DNA of 64,000 nt from Prostheceraeus crozeri (Eukaryota; Platyhelminthes; Polycladida; Euryleptidae): contig CAJQUW010003381.1 of the NCBI GenBank assembly GCA_907163375.1, positions 62,001 to 126,000 on the forward strand. Reading direction: 5' to 3'. The first letter of the stretch is position 1, and each line of letters begins with the position of its first letter. This document shows positions 43,845 to 55,262 of the stretch, piece by piece. The translations under genes and the position numbers were made by a program. A model generated the notes under the pieces. The model saw nothing but the letters and a program-made list of their open reading frames with translations. It did not search any database and was not told where the DNA came from.

Positions 43845-45430
43845 GATGCATCATCTTGAACAGTTACTGCTGATAGGCCTATTACACACGCAAGCCGATT
43901 AGCGTTATGTGTCAAATTTCAAATTTTCTCTCGTCACTACGTTGGCCTACCTTCTCTCGCAGAGAATGGTTTGTTTGCCAAAAATAACACTGAACTACAC
44001 GTAAATAGGCCTGAATAGGTATTCCTATTTCTCCATTAATTTGAAGTCATTATGGCATTAACTGATATTTCTTGTTACCGAATATTACATTCCATATCGA
44101 CATAAACTATTGTATCGTCATCGAGGCCTACTTTATACCGTCATTGTATGCAATACGTTGCACAGCAAATGATGATTTAAACTGAGTGCACATTCTGAAA
44201 ATTTCATAAAATTGCGGAACTTTAGATGAGGCAGGATAGTCTAAAAGTAGATTTATTTGAAAGTGCGTTGGTGCTATGGCCCATAATATGTAGGTATTTG
44301 CAGCATTGAATCTGTGAAATTGTTGTAGACTTACATGCAGGCTTTTCCGCTTTTTGGATTTCGTCCGGTGTTACAAATATATATGTTCTAGGCCTAGCAT
44401 CATGGTCTAAGTATTCATTTCCGCAGTATGCGTTTTAGAAGTGTCTGAAGTTTCTGAAAATGACAAAATAAAATGTCTAGCATTTTAAATTTTTACGTAT
44501 AGGATCTTTTGTACAAGTATGCACATATAAAGATATGGGCCTGTAATACTGAAGGGGAATTCTATTTTACAAATAGGAGAAGATAAGAATTTTCTGTTGT
44601 CGAGTTGAATGTAATTTGTATGGTTGATCGCGATGTTTATATTCAACAATAGTAATGTTAATACTCGTCTATACTCATGAGAATGTAACATTGCTATAAT
44701 CAAGTCAAGTAAAGTCACTGGCCTCCAGTCCAGTACATGGTATGGGAGTTGAGCGTCCCTTGGATATCTTTCATCATGGATGTCCGTGATTCATGTCGGA
44801 AAACCTACAGTATAGAATTATGTACAGAATATATCGTTGAATAGATATTTTCACGATTGATCATGCTAAATTCCTATTCGAATACTCCTGACAATCATAG
44901 TCATGACAATCACAATCTGTCCTTGATTATCATAGCACGTCGGCAAAAAAATTCTTAACGCAACTCGTGCATTAGATTGCTTCATCATAGCATTCACACT
45001 CGTTAGATTTAAATAGCCCGATGCGTGATGGCTTCTTTTACATATTTTCCTTCAAACTATGAATTTCGCATGAAGTTTAGTTTCTTCCTGATCAAAATAT
45101 TGGTTAGTTTCAAGAATCATGTATCACTGCGTACAACTTTTTAAATATGCCTTTCATAGCGCATTTCCTTTGTTCTACATGAAAATTTGGCATTGCCGCT
45201 TGTAAAATTTGTCATTTGCAATGCAGAATTCGATTTGGTGAACAAAGTCGCACGTCGCTGATAATAACAAGTTATAAGGAGAGTTGTTGTCAATAGATAG
45301 GAGCAGAACATACACCGGGAGAGCGTGGCCAAGAGATATGGACGACAAAACCATTGAATTTTGCTCATTATACTCGAATTTATAATTTTGGTAATATTGC
45401 ACATTTTAGGGTTTGAAATGAGAGAAAAGT
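43845..45430. other. Intergenic stretch, nothing recognised
   Basis: No gene or repeat with recognisable ends, though TAGGCCTA-like octamers are frequent here (43876, 44010, 44127, 44393). Overlapping minus frames at 45141-45452 look non-coding. Confidence 0.4.
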
Positions 45431-45433
45431 GCG

Positions 45434-45631
45434 ATGACAAGCTCTTTTTCAAGGGAGAGAGTCCATGAAATGTCGGAAGTGGATTCTCGTTATGTCACGA
45501 TTAGAGCGAAAATAGTGGACAATTTCAAAACATCTAGGCCCTGTTTTTCGTGCGGTGGCAAATGTGTATTGCTAGAAGATAAAAGCAACAATGCCTATTG
45601 TAGTGAATGCCATGCGGTATTATTTCATTGA
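45434..45631 (+). CDS. Hypothetical small zinc-ribbon-like protein
   Basis: A 65-residue frame whose second half has four cysteines in a ribbon-like layout: CFSCGGKC, then ten to twelve residues, then YCSECHAVLFH and stop. Two CX2C knuckles about 16 residues apart could bind one zinc. I do not recognise the family. The composition looks coding, but no promoter or splice signal fixes the start, and a chance frame is possible. Confidence 0.3.
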   Translation: MTSSFSRERVHEMSEVDSRYVTIRAKIVDNFKTSRPCFSCGGKCVLLEDKSNNAYCSECHAVLFH

Positions 45632-45745
45632 TACAATCGTAGTTGTTGCCGGCTACTGAAACAAAAGCAACTATCTATGTATGTAGCCAGAAACTTTCAG
45701 ACTTCTACATGTACATGAATCATAGCACGCATTCACCACAATAAT

Positions 45746-45848
45746 AATCATGCCTAGCTTTTTCAAGCATCAATGATCCTGACAGCCTCGGCCGCTATGC
45801 GGCCTCAGTTGTACGACTCATTGATGCTTTCAAAATCTAGGCATGATT
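45746..45848. repeat. Hairpin MITE, arms about 31 bp
   Basis: AATCATGCCTAGCTTTTTC + AAGCATCAATGA (45746-45776) is matched by its reverse complement, TCATTGATGCTT + TCAAAATCTAGGCATGATT (45818-45848), with few mismatches. The loop contains a second inverted repeat, GGCCGC..GCGGCC. The Tc1 element inserted 2 bp from its right end. Confidence 0.75.
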
Positions 45849-45852
45849 GATA

Positions 45853-47259
45853 CACTAATCCCAAAAATGTCTGTCACCTTTTGAATTGCTTTCTAATGTT
45901 AATAGGTGACATCGTTGCAAAATTGCCAATTTGGAAATATCTATGAAAACATTGAACACTGTATAAGGTATGGAAAAGTTAATCATTGAATCGAAATATA
46001 TTTCTATGAATGCTGCATGATCGATTGATATTGGAAAGCTTTGATTTTGAAGCTAATTGCATTCAACTTTACTTACACCACAAGAAAAATGAAGGCAGTA
46101 AAGTTAAAAAGAAAAGCGACTGAAACCAATTAAAAGATGGCTTATATGAGAGGGTTTGAAGTTGGCTTATCCATGATTAAGATGGCAACATCAGAAATTG
46201 CCAAACTTTTGAGTTAGCAACATAACAATTTTAAGATGGGGCGCAAGACACTTGAAACGAGATTTCGTGAATAAGCGCTCTACCGGTAGAAAAAGAAAAT
46301 CGCAGTAACCGCCTTTTGCTCAGATTAGCTCTGAGAAGCAGATTTTCATCCGCAATGGATCTACTAAGTGGAATGAGCCATTGTCTCTGAAGACAGTCTA
46401 CAATCGCCTGCGTGCGGCTGGTCTGAGAAAACGAATACCATTTGTTGCTCCCAGTTTAACGCAGCTACAAAGGAGAATGAGAGAAAGATGGGCAATGAGA
46501 AAATGCATATGGAGAGAAATTTGGAAGACGGTAATATTCACGAACGAGAGCAGGTTTCGAAGATTGAGGAATGATGGACGGATACAAGTATGGAGAAGCA
46601 CGGGTGAAAGAATTAAAGCAGAGAACTTAAGATGCAGTATACAAAGCATGGGCGGTTCAATCCATCGATCCGCGATCTGGTTTGGTGGTTGGAGTGAATT
46701 AAAAGTTATAGAATCTTTCGTAAATGGGAAAACATACGTCCAGACATTGACTATTTTTTTAATGCTGTCAATACACCATCGGTTTTCAACTTTCAAGATG
46801 ACAACGTACCGGCTTATTGGTTGAGCACTTTCACCGTAATAGAAGCACTCGCAGGATCGATTGGCCATCAAGATCACCAGATCTCAATCCTATCGAACAT
46901 GTTTGGGATCTGGTGAAGAGGAAGGTGACCAAAAGATGCAGCATCAACTCTTTGAAAGACCTGCAAACTGCCGGTGTCGAAGAGTGGATGGCCATTCCAC
47001 AGAGCATAATTGACAATTTGATACTGAGTATGCCTCGAAGAATAAAAAGTGTTATCAGTTCCTCAGGAGGTTCCACTGTCATTACTAACTTAATGTGTTC
47101 CTATTGAAAACATCATTGCTCATCATTAGAAAAATTACTTCTCTTGACTTGATTCAATATAAACACTTATTATATGTATTGAGCTTTCATTTTTGTATAC
47201 GAGTATATCATTCGTAATATGAGAAGATTAGAAGGTGACATGCATTTTTGGGATTAGTG
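45853..47259 (+). mobile_element. Tc1-like DNA transposon
   Basis: Inverted ends CACTAATCCCAAAAATGTC and, reverse complemented from the right, CACTAATCCCAAAAATGCA. TA dinucleotides flank at 45851-45852 and 47260-47261. It is 1.4 kb, the usual Tc1 size, and carries one transposase remnant on the plus strand. Confidence 0.92.
46381..47107 (+). pseudogene. Tc1 DDE transposase, inactive
   Basis: Recognisable parts are MSLKTVYNRLRAAGLRKRIP (DNA-binding end), VIFTNESRFRRL (first catalytic block), QVWRSTGERI, FKMTTYRLIG (the expected QDDNVPA block read in the wrong frame) and DWPSRSPDLNPIEHVWDLVK (E block). The first catalytic D is N in this copy (FTNESRF instead of FTDESRF). A frameshift precedes the second D near 46780-46800, and the last part is in another frame (46817-47107). 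The HTH region upstream of 46381 is also broken, so the copy is dead. Confidence 0.9.
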
Positions 47260-47496
47260 TATATTGATTTCCATGTTGTGAAAATGTGTTCGGATTTGTT
47301 AATAGATTGTTCAAAAAATCTATTGCTCTGAATGCGTCAGTAAGCTAAAACTATTGAACTGGAGCCTGAGATTTTCCCTTGATATCGAATGGGACATTGA
47401 TATCTTAGAGAAACCTGTCTATGAATCAATGATTTCAGACACCAGTAATGACGGAAATAGACATCTCATAAATGATGTGAATATTGTATCAATATG

Positions 47497-47571
47497 ACAC
47501 CAGTAAAGCTGCCATTGATATCGTCTCGTGCGCTATACTCGCACTCGTCGATATGGCAGCATTACTGGTGT
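47497..47571. repeat. Short hairpin, arms about 24 bp
   Basis: ACACCAGTAAAGCTGCCAT + TGATATCG is mirrored by CGATATGGCAGCATTACTGGTGT across a 25-base loop that itself contains GTGCGCTATACTCGCAC. It is likely a miniature transposon remnant. A related ACACCAGTAATG piece lies at 47440. Confidence 0.7.
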
Positions 47572-47693
47572 TGAGACTATCGGTGCAATAGTCTTATATT
47601 ATTGTATTTTATTATCTTAATAACAAATAAAACAAACCTCTGATTAATAAATATGAATAAGTATCATCGCGGTGAACAGGAGACTGTTAGTCA

Positions 47694-47953
47694 TCTTTCG
47701 TTGAATGAAAATTCGTCCAAGTTTTCTCTCCTTTTTATTTTTCGCGTTTAGTTGAAAAGTTAAAGGTAAAAACATATGTGCAACCCAACGTTTCGGCCAT
47801 TCACCCGTCCTGAAGTTAGCTGCTGATACCCTTGAGGACGGGTGAATATCCGAAACGTTAGGTCGTAGATATGTTTTTCCCTTTCACTTTTTAACTTAAC
47901 GCGAAAAATATAAAATGAGAGAAAACTTGGACAAATTTTCATTCAACGAAAGA
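47694..47953. repeat. Palindromic MITE, arms about 120 bp
   Basis: Left arm from TCTTTCGTTGAATGAAAATT to TTCACCCGTCCTGAAG and right arm from CTTGAGGACGGGTGAATATC to CATTCAACGAAAGA are reverse complements at about 85-90%. The loop is about 16 bases (TTAGCTGCTGATACC). The central AACGTTTCGG motif recurs in single form near 37740. No coding content. Confidence 0.88.
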
Positions 47954-48039
47954 TTAATAGGAATAGTTCTATGTCAACTACAACAAACAGTCTACCAAAA
48001 AAAGAATAAATGTATTGTATACATGTATAACTGAATCTT

Positions 48040-48426
48040 ACGGAAGTTTCGGTTGAAACCATTTCTGGATGCATAGGTCATTTTTTCGAAATCCACCGGA
48101 GATATTGAAGGAGCGTTCACTTTCCACAAGTTGTTAATTACATCCAACCACAGAATAATATTAGCAATTCACCATGGTTTCGTCGCAACTTGAATACTTT
48201 TAACTCCTTGCAAAGAATGCGCTCTAACGATAGTTCAACAGTATGTGGTCTGCCATTGTTCATGCTTGAAATGTAAGCATCTAGCTGGGCAATACTGTCC
48301 TCGTGGTCCTCGTCAGAGTCCACGATCAACTCGTCGGTTGAAGTTACTTGGAAAATGGCAAATACCGGTATTAGATATACGGAAGTGATGAGGCGATACC
48401 GGTATCGGTAATGCCGGTCAACCTTG
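48040..48426 (-). mobile_element. Internally deleted hAT remnant
   Basis: The right edge, reverse complemented, begins CAAGGTTGACCGGCATTACC, a hAT-like terminus. Further along the minus strand lies LVESERSFNISGGF near 48100, which matches the ERSFS.AG core of the hAT C-terminal dimerisation domain. A 63-codon acidic frame (48329-48138, DSDEDHEDSIAQLDAY) lies between. The 5' end joined almost directly to the C terminus indicates a large internal deletion. The left end is not found. Confidence 0.5.
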
Positions 48427-48439
48427 CTAATACATCAAT

Positions 48440-49440
48440 CGCATTACTGCATGTATATCGTCTCCTGATTATTGCCATGTGCTTTTTATAAATTCAATTT
48501 GTTTTGTTAGGCTACTTGTTATGCAGATGTCGGTGACAGCTAATAATTTGCAATTTGCTGCTACTATTTCTAATCTTCTTAGTTCACTAGCTCATTTTCG
48601 CTACTACTTTCTTCAGCATGATTGCTTGTCGAAGGCCCCACAACTTTTCCAGTGCATAACTTGCACAAGCATACAGTAGTTCGCTGACCATTTGAAGATC
48701 GACAAGCCAAGTGACAGGGGACTGAATTACGTACTGTCCACCCTAGCTGTGAGATGTAACGATCTAATATATTTGCCACGAGTAGATAATTTTCAAGTTA
48801 TTGGTTGGGAGGAGTCAAGATAAATGTTGATGTTTATTGTAAATTTATACACTTAGCAATCAATTTCGATCTTCATTAGGTCATTGTCAGTCATCGAAGG
48901 AAAACCTTTACATGCGCAAAATTTGAAATTCACCAAAACACACCGCTGTTTGGATACATTTCAGTGTATGCACTATGTATTCAGGAATGCTGAGAAGAAG
49001 ATATTGAAATCATCAGGTGAAGTAATTTTCGTGAGCCTGCTATTTTCTTCAATAATGATCGGATCGAACAACATTATGGGGAAAACCTGTGCGCAATGAT
49101 CTGAATTCTTCGAATCTGAAGGACCTGTAGCAATAGAAGCACTTTGAAATTCACATTAATCCGCAAGCGACGCACGGCTTTTTTCCTATCTCTGAAAGGT
49201 AGTAGGAATTCCCTTTCGCCCACAGAGTAGGTTCCGCGATGTGTCGTCGATTTTGAATAAATCGCACTTCTAGTAAACCGAAGCAGATAAACAAAATATT
49301 TAATTCTGTGTTGGATGGTTTTCCAGAATTTATGGAAATAATGGCTTAGTTCTAGGCACACGTTTTTTTCTATTTCATTCCAATGTTTCTGTCATGATTT
49401 CACGTTAGTATCGCAAATAAAAAATGTTACAATTTTTTTT
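48440..49440. other. Region upstream of zinc-finger gene 2, nothing firm
   Basis: No gene or repeat ends are recognised. It may contain the 5' UTR exon or promoter of the downstream gene, but I cannot place either from sequence alone. Confidence 0.35.
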
Positions 49441-49531
49441 ATTTTCAGCTGACTTCCTCATCCTAATCAAATTGAACTCAATCCATCTATCCACTCGCTC
49501 GTCTTCGCTCACTTGACAAATTGGATTCTCC

Positions 49532-50242
49532 ATGGAACAAATGGACACATCAGGAAGCAGTCAGAAATTTGAATTTTCCTGCAGTCTATGCGGTGTAAGA
49601 TGTCACTCTGAACGATTTTTGGAACTTCATATGTTGGGATTAAAACATCAAAAGAAATTAAAACGGCAAGAAATTGAAAAGTTGTGGGCTGAAAAGGATC
49701 CATCTGCCTATTGCTCCGTTTGCAATATTGCATTAGAACCGGTAATGATTGATGCACACTATGCTGGCGTCAAGCACAAGGCAGCTGAGACAAAGAGCAC
49801 ACCAAAACAGCAGAAACCAAAGAGCATACCAAAACAGCAGAAACCAACCGCCAATCAACCAAAGCCTAAGCAAGTTGGGAAAAATCCAATGGTTGGAACA
49901 ATAACATGCGAAATGTGTAATGTTTCCACGAACAATGTAATGCAGGCTAATGACCATTTCTGCTCGAAAATGCATCTGGCTAATTGCGTGAAACAGTACC
50001 AGGAAGAAAGCAAGCGGAAAGTTCTTTCCGAAAATGGTTACGCCTGTGAAGTCTGTCATGTCAGCGTGCGTGATCTACATGCCTACGAATTACATTTGCA
50101 AGGCTTCAAGCATAATTACAAAGTTAAGCAAGGCAACTTCGATCCTAACAGTCCGTTTGCTGCGAAGTCGATAAAGATCAAGGAGAAATTGAAAAAAATG
50201 AAGGAAGCGCGGAAGCTCGCCAAAACTGCTAAAAGTCTGTAG
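49532..50242 (+). CDS. U1/matrin-type C2H2 zinc-finger protein (ZNF346/ZNF385-like), copy 2
   Basis: This is 236 residues in one exon, a clear paralog of 40249-40983. It has the same four CX2CX11-12HX5H fingers: FSCSLCGVRC...HMLGLKH, AYCSVCNIAL...HYAGVKH, ITCEMCNVST...HFCSKMH and YACEVCHVSV...HLQGFKH. It keeps the conserved tail SPFAAKSIKIKEKLKKMKEA. The middle linker differs, with a Lys/Pro/Gln repeat (PKQQKPKSIPKQQKP) that looks like a small internal expansion. The start follows a splice acceptor, TTTTATTTTCAG, at 49448, as in copy 1. Predicted role: binding structured RNA in the nucleus. The pair arose by local duplication and was then separated by transposons. Confidence 0.88.
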   Translation: MEQMDTSGSSQKFEFSCSLCGVRCHSERFLELHMLGLKHQKKLKRQEIEKLWAEKDPSAYCSVCNIALEPVMIDAHYAGVKHKAAETKSTPKQQKPKSIPKQQKPTANQPKPKQVGKNPMVGTITCEMCNVSTNNVMQANDHFCSKMHLANCVKQYQEESKRKVLSENGYACEVCHVSVRDLHAYELHLQGFKHNYKVKQGNFDPNSPFAAKSIKIKEKLKKMKEARKLAKTAKSL

Positions 50243-50299
50243 GACTTTGACTTTTCTAAACTTAGCGACTGTTGTCTCGAATGCAATTTCTTAGTATGT

Positions 50300-51415
50300 T
50301 GTATGTTGTTGCAAGTATTGAAGTAAGCAGAAGTCTCTTTCAATAGGAAATGTAGTCAAATGTTTGTGAACTTTCATGTTGAATATCTCCATCTAACCAT
50401 CATCTTCTAGAGGGCATGCGCCATCAGTGTGGCATGTGATTTCTTAATTCAGGATTGATGATGCACTAATGTAGAGAATATAACATTTTGGATCAGTCGT
50501 ATCTTTTTCATTTGAAATATGTATTTGATTGAATGGTGCGGTATATACGAATACCCATAATTTGCCCAAAAGGTGAGCAAAAGTTTTTTGCTTGTGAATC
50601 AGTGATTAAAGAATGTGCTATAAAATATTGAGAAGGAATATGCACTTGTTTGAAATAGTTATCTACAGTAGGCTTACCTGCTTATCCTCAAGCGGCGGTG
50701 ACAAGTCTGGTTTATCTAAGTTTATATTACTGTTGGTTGTCCTTGTGATAAAACAGAAAGCCCAAATGCATTTCACTTGCTATAGCATAAATAGTATGAA
50801 GTTAACTGTCCTTTTTATAAAATCTTTCGTTATCGTACATGGTCTTTTGTGCGTAAATTTGATTTATTAGTCGTTGCCATTCATGATTTGGCAAGTTTAC
50901 GTTGCAGCTATGCCCCACCCGTGGTTGAAGTTATAGAGTCTGCGCTGAATTCGGCATAATCGTCTAGACTATATGCTGTGCTACGTTTTTGGTATTTAAT
51001 TGATATTTTTCAAGAATAATCGAATGGATGATGTGCTGTCATAATTTGGATTACAATACAACTATTTGACCAAGTTTATGCTCATCTAAAGTTCGCTATT
51101 TCTCACCATTTGTCACTAAAAAGGCAAAAATTATCATCATCTTTAAATGTTCAACATTTCAAAACACTAAACTTTTGCATCAACTAAACATCAACAATGC
51201 TGTCATATGACATTTATGGAGCAATTTTTTTATTACTTTTGAATTATTTTTTTTATCAATTTCAACTGCTTTAGTATGAAATAGCTTTTACTGTTAATAT
51301 ATGGAAAAACATTAGCTAGACATTTTAAAACTAGGACAACATATAACAGTAGCAAATCGTGCAAATCTGAAGTTAATGAAGCATAAAGTTAACGGCTAAT
51401 GAAACAAAGGACTAA
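50300..51415. other. 3' flank of zinc-finger gene 2 and intergenic DNA
   Basis: An ATTAAA at 50606 could be the poly(A) signal of the gene, though it is 360 bases past the stop. Otherwise the AT-rich sequence has no recognisable features. Confidence 0.35.
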
Positions 51416-51428
51416 ACGTTATCAACAC

Positions 51429-52709
51429 CAGGGTTGGAACCGGATCGGCCGGCTGGAGTTAGCAGCGCCGGCCCGGCCTAGGCTGACCACTCATTACGCC
51501 GACCGGCCGGTCACTCCAATTAGGCTTATGTCAACGATTGACGACATTCATTCTAGCATTAATTGTCTGGTCCGTTGAAATAGAAATGCAACATTGTAGG
51601 AGTATGATAACATATTTTTTATGACTCAAACATTGCGAACCGTTTCTTGAAAATTCTTCTTCAAATCATTCGAAGCGACTGACACAACCGTGCAATATTA
51701 CTGAAGGTTGGCGATGATGAAGAAGTTTAGGTTCTTGGAATAACCGTTACAACGCATGAGGAAAATTTATTTATTTTGTTGTTTTTCCGTTTTGCAGGGG
51801 AAATGTTCAAAAATACAACTATTTGGAGGCACATTAATAAACTTAAGTCATAAGTCAATTCATTACTGAATTCACGGCTGTTTTTGCTCGAGGATTCTGA
51901 TTGTAGCTTAAGTTTGGTTCTTCGTAATGAGGACTGTGAAGTTTTAATAGTTTGCTTGACGGTAGTGCGGACAGTCGATGCTGATTAAGTATTAGACCAT
52001 AGACAATAATTTGCTTATACATGTATTTTTAAGCCGTATTCGACCTCAAATAAGAGTTTCCGAATCGCATACCAGCATAAATAAAATTTGTAAGAATCAT
52101 ATAGGCTATGTATCGTAAAATTATTCCATGTCTCGAATAAGTTATTACGCGTATTGCTACTCAAATCATTTTTTATGCACGTACAAACTATATTATCAAA
52201 GTACGGAATTTTGTCTAATTACCTGATAGAATCTGATGAAAATCAGCATCGTTGCACCATCAGGAACTCTTGCTTATCCGGAGTACCTACTAGATTAGAT
52301 TCCTACCATGCTATAGATTCTGAAGCCTACCGTATAGGGCCTACTACATACGAGAAATCGTAGAATCTCGTAGAGAACTCGTAGAAATCGAGAAATATAG
52401 TGATGTCTAAGCCTCAGCCACACCCAAAGCAAAGCAAATACGAGCGTCCCGAGCAAACGTATTTCCGCTAGTTATTAATCGCTATGCTTTGCTTTACTCC
52501 CTGTGTGGCAGTCTTCAACTGCTGTAATGATGACTTTATGTTTGTTGCAAAACGCTTTGCTCGGAAATGCTTGGAAAAACTCGTAGTGTGTCTGAGGCCT
52601 AGCGGTCTAAGTTGAACAACTGCCAGTCTAAATAGATTACAAAGCTGTCGGCTTAGTGCCGGCCGGTTTTGACTGCACTGGCCGCCGGCCCCGGCCGGTT
52701 CCAACCCTA
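51429..52709. mobile_element. Non-autonomous hAT element with perfect target duplication
   Basis: The left end is CAGGGTTGGAACCGGATCGG and the right end is the reverse complement of TAGGGTTGGAACCGGCCGG. GGCCGG runs occur inside both ends. The 8-bp target duplication ATCAACAC (51421-51428 and 52710-52717) is perfect. The interior is AT-rich and non-coding. The perfect duplication suggests it is younger than the two other CAGGGTTGG elements here. Confidence 0.93.
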
Positions 52710-52719
52710 ATCAACACTA

Positions 52720-54185
52720 TGCTGCAAACTGTCATTGATTCATCTGTTGAGTTAATTGAGACGAACTTGATGGCAAGCTGAATGTAATCCTATCATATCT
52801 ATATTTCTATATAATGTATTTGCATTTTCACGTTCATGTATTTTTATCTTCATATCTTCAGAACAATCGATTGTTTGAATTGACTTAAAATTATGTGTAT
52901 GTTCATCGTAATATTACAAATTGCGATACTATCGTTTCGTTGTGAGCGTCCGTTTATTGAATTGATCTGCTTCGCTATCTTCTTATTATTATCCGGTGTT
53001 GAAACTGATATACGTATTGCTGCTGGTTTGCAATTCAATGAAGCCATCGAAATCTAGTTCGCATTTGTTATCAGATAAATCAAACAACTTTATCAGTAGA
53101 ATCGCGTCGGAGGTCCCTATTTTCTCGTGGGTCTCCTCTGGAGCTCCTTTGGACATATTTTCATGTTGCTCCAAAACTATAAAAGCTACGACTTCAGTTT
53201 CTACTTTTAGTCTCTGCGCATGTTTGATAAACAGTCTAAATTTTTTCAAATTCGGCCCATGGAGACATGCAAAATTTGAACTTTTAAATCAAATGTACTC
53301 AAAACCTCAATCTGATGCTCATAACAAAACATCACTTTTTTGAAACAATGTGGATTTCAAATTTTTAATTGCTATTTAAAGTAAGAATATGACCGAGTTG
53401 GTAGTAACTGATACTATCATAGGAGCGAGCATTCGCCAATTGTGTTGTTTGGTTATTTTGGGAGTGATTGAATCATCAGAAAATCAAAATCAGAGGAGAG
53501 GGATTCGAGGAGCCTCCTATTTTCGGGTAAGATGTGGTAAAGAAGTTTTGAAGGGACGGAATCCCCCTTCCCACCGCTTATGCATCTTCCTACGCAACGA
53601 AGGCACGTATGAAGAATGGATTTCATTTACCTGAGATTTTTAGAACCGGGGAAGTATATTAGGTCTGTAATAGGAAAAAGCGGAAAACTGAAAAAAGTAA
53701 ATCTTATCTGAAGAATGAGAAACTAGAAAAATATGAGTTCTGAGAAGTCTACTTAGAAAGAGGCCATGTGAGTAAGCCTACGATGTTCTGATGAATATGG
53801 CATCGTTGCAAGCGATGCGGAGCAGGACTTTTGAAGTATGAGTACTAAGGAAGCGGTCTCATAAACGAATGGAGAGAATGCTGAATTTTATAAAGCATTG
53901 CTAAATAAGTTAATTGTAATACAGTTCATTACTCGCATTCACAGATTACTCGAACATGCTCAATTTCCCATTTTAAATGATAAAATTCAGTTATAACTTG
54001 TCACGCATTATTCGTGTTTTTTCGACTATATTGGTTATACTGCATGTTCAGCAAACGCTTGTATTTCAATTGCTGCACTGAGAACTTTTAATGTTCATAT
54101 TGGTAATGCAGGCAAGTTGTCTGTACATTTACAACATCTTGATTAAACAGAAGAGAACTCGATTATGCGTGCATAAATAAATGGA
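52720..54185. other. Intergenic stretch, nothing recognised
   Basis: Frames of 86-115 codons overlap on both strands at 52989-53343 (minus strand includes KFRLFIKHAQRLKVETEVVA). They lack family features and splice sites, so I do not call a gene. Confidence 0.35.
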
Positions 54186-54187
54186 CG

Positions 54188-54287
54188 TTGTTTATACTCG
54201 GAAGCACATTAGTCACGGAGCCTTTCTACCATGTGACCGAGTTGCCATTTATCCCACTATCATTCTTTTTGTGCTGAGTGTTTAATG
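54188..54287 (-). repeat. SINE, 3' half only
   Basis: The minus strand reads TAAACACTCAGCACAAAAAG, then AATGATAGTGGGATAAAT, then AACTCGGTCACATGG and TGCTTCCGAGTATAAA. This matches the 3' half of the SINE at 62071-62280 closely. The tRNA-related part is absent. Confidence 0.8.
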
Positions 54288-54706
54288 TATTTATAGTATT
54301 TCAGAATAGACTACAGGCTATAATAGGGCCTCTGTTATTATTCTTAAAGTTTTATGTTTAGTTTATTCTGATTTATTTGGAAAATTCAATGTGAAATGTA
54401 TAAGTCACATGTTGGAAGTGATTATATTTTATATATCGCTTCTATCTGAGTGAGAAGAAATTGCATTTTCACTCGAATTGCCGATAATGCGAGATAAAAT
54501 AGCACTCTCAACAAGCACGAGTGATTGTCCGAAAAGCATGTTGCCACCCATATAAGGAATTTTTTTATAATTGAATGTTTCTTCCGCTGGATTATTCAGA
54601 CAAATCCGAAAGTGTATTTTTGTGATTTTGTGCCGATCAATCGCTATGGGTTTCGAGTGAATTAATCTGTGCAAGGACTCGAATATTCACGCACAACCCT
54701 GAAAAA

Positions 54707-55104
54707 TAGGGCAATTTTTTATGACATGTCATATTTTTAGGGCAAGATAACATTTTGTCATTTTTCTGTTTTAGACTGTTGAAGAAGATGCTAATCAAAG
54801 ACAAACTTTTTCTAACATAAAATGTAGTAACTAACATTACTATTATTTACATCAATCTGTAAATGAGCGCATTATGGTAAAAGTTAGAAATAAATCGTTT
54901 TTTTTTGTCGTAAAATGAACATTCCAACTTTTTACCTGAAAATGGAAACGTAATCTTTGCTATATTTTAAGATTTTTATATCGCACTAAATTACAACTTC
55001 AGATTTTTAGGTCACACTTTGAGTTTTGTTGGTCATCTTTGACTGTATTTTAAGCTTTTTAGGGTCATATTTGTTCGATTTTTAGGTCATAAAAAATTGC
55101 CCTA
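54707..55104. mobile_element. Small hAT-type MITE
   Basis: The inverted ends TAGGGCAATTTTTTATGAC are perfect at both sides. Repeated TTTTAGGGCA/TTTTTAGGTCATA motifs fill the interior. Flanks CTGAAAAA (54699-54706) and CTGATAAA (55105-55112) agree at 7 of 8, an 8-bp duplication as in hAT. It is 398 bp with no coding content. Confidence 0.85.
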
Positions 55105-55262
55105 CTGATAAATATAATGGGAAACATGCATTCATCACAAGTGTTGTAAAATGGTTACTAAATTGTTAGTGACTTTGATCTATGAAGTTGCTTTCATTTC
55201 ATTGAGCAAAATGTTCACAACATGTGGCATGTGTGTGATCAATCTATGACTTGTCCCACCAG

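Noticed and set aside
52989-53343. Overlapping frames on both strands
   Set aside because: Neither strand shows a recognisable domain, and overlapping frames in opposite directions point to chance.
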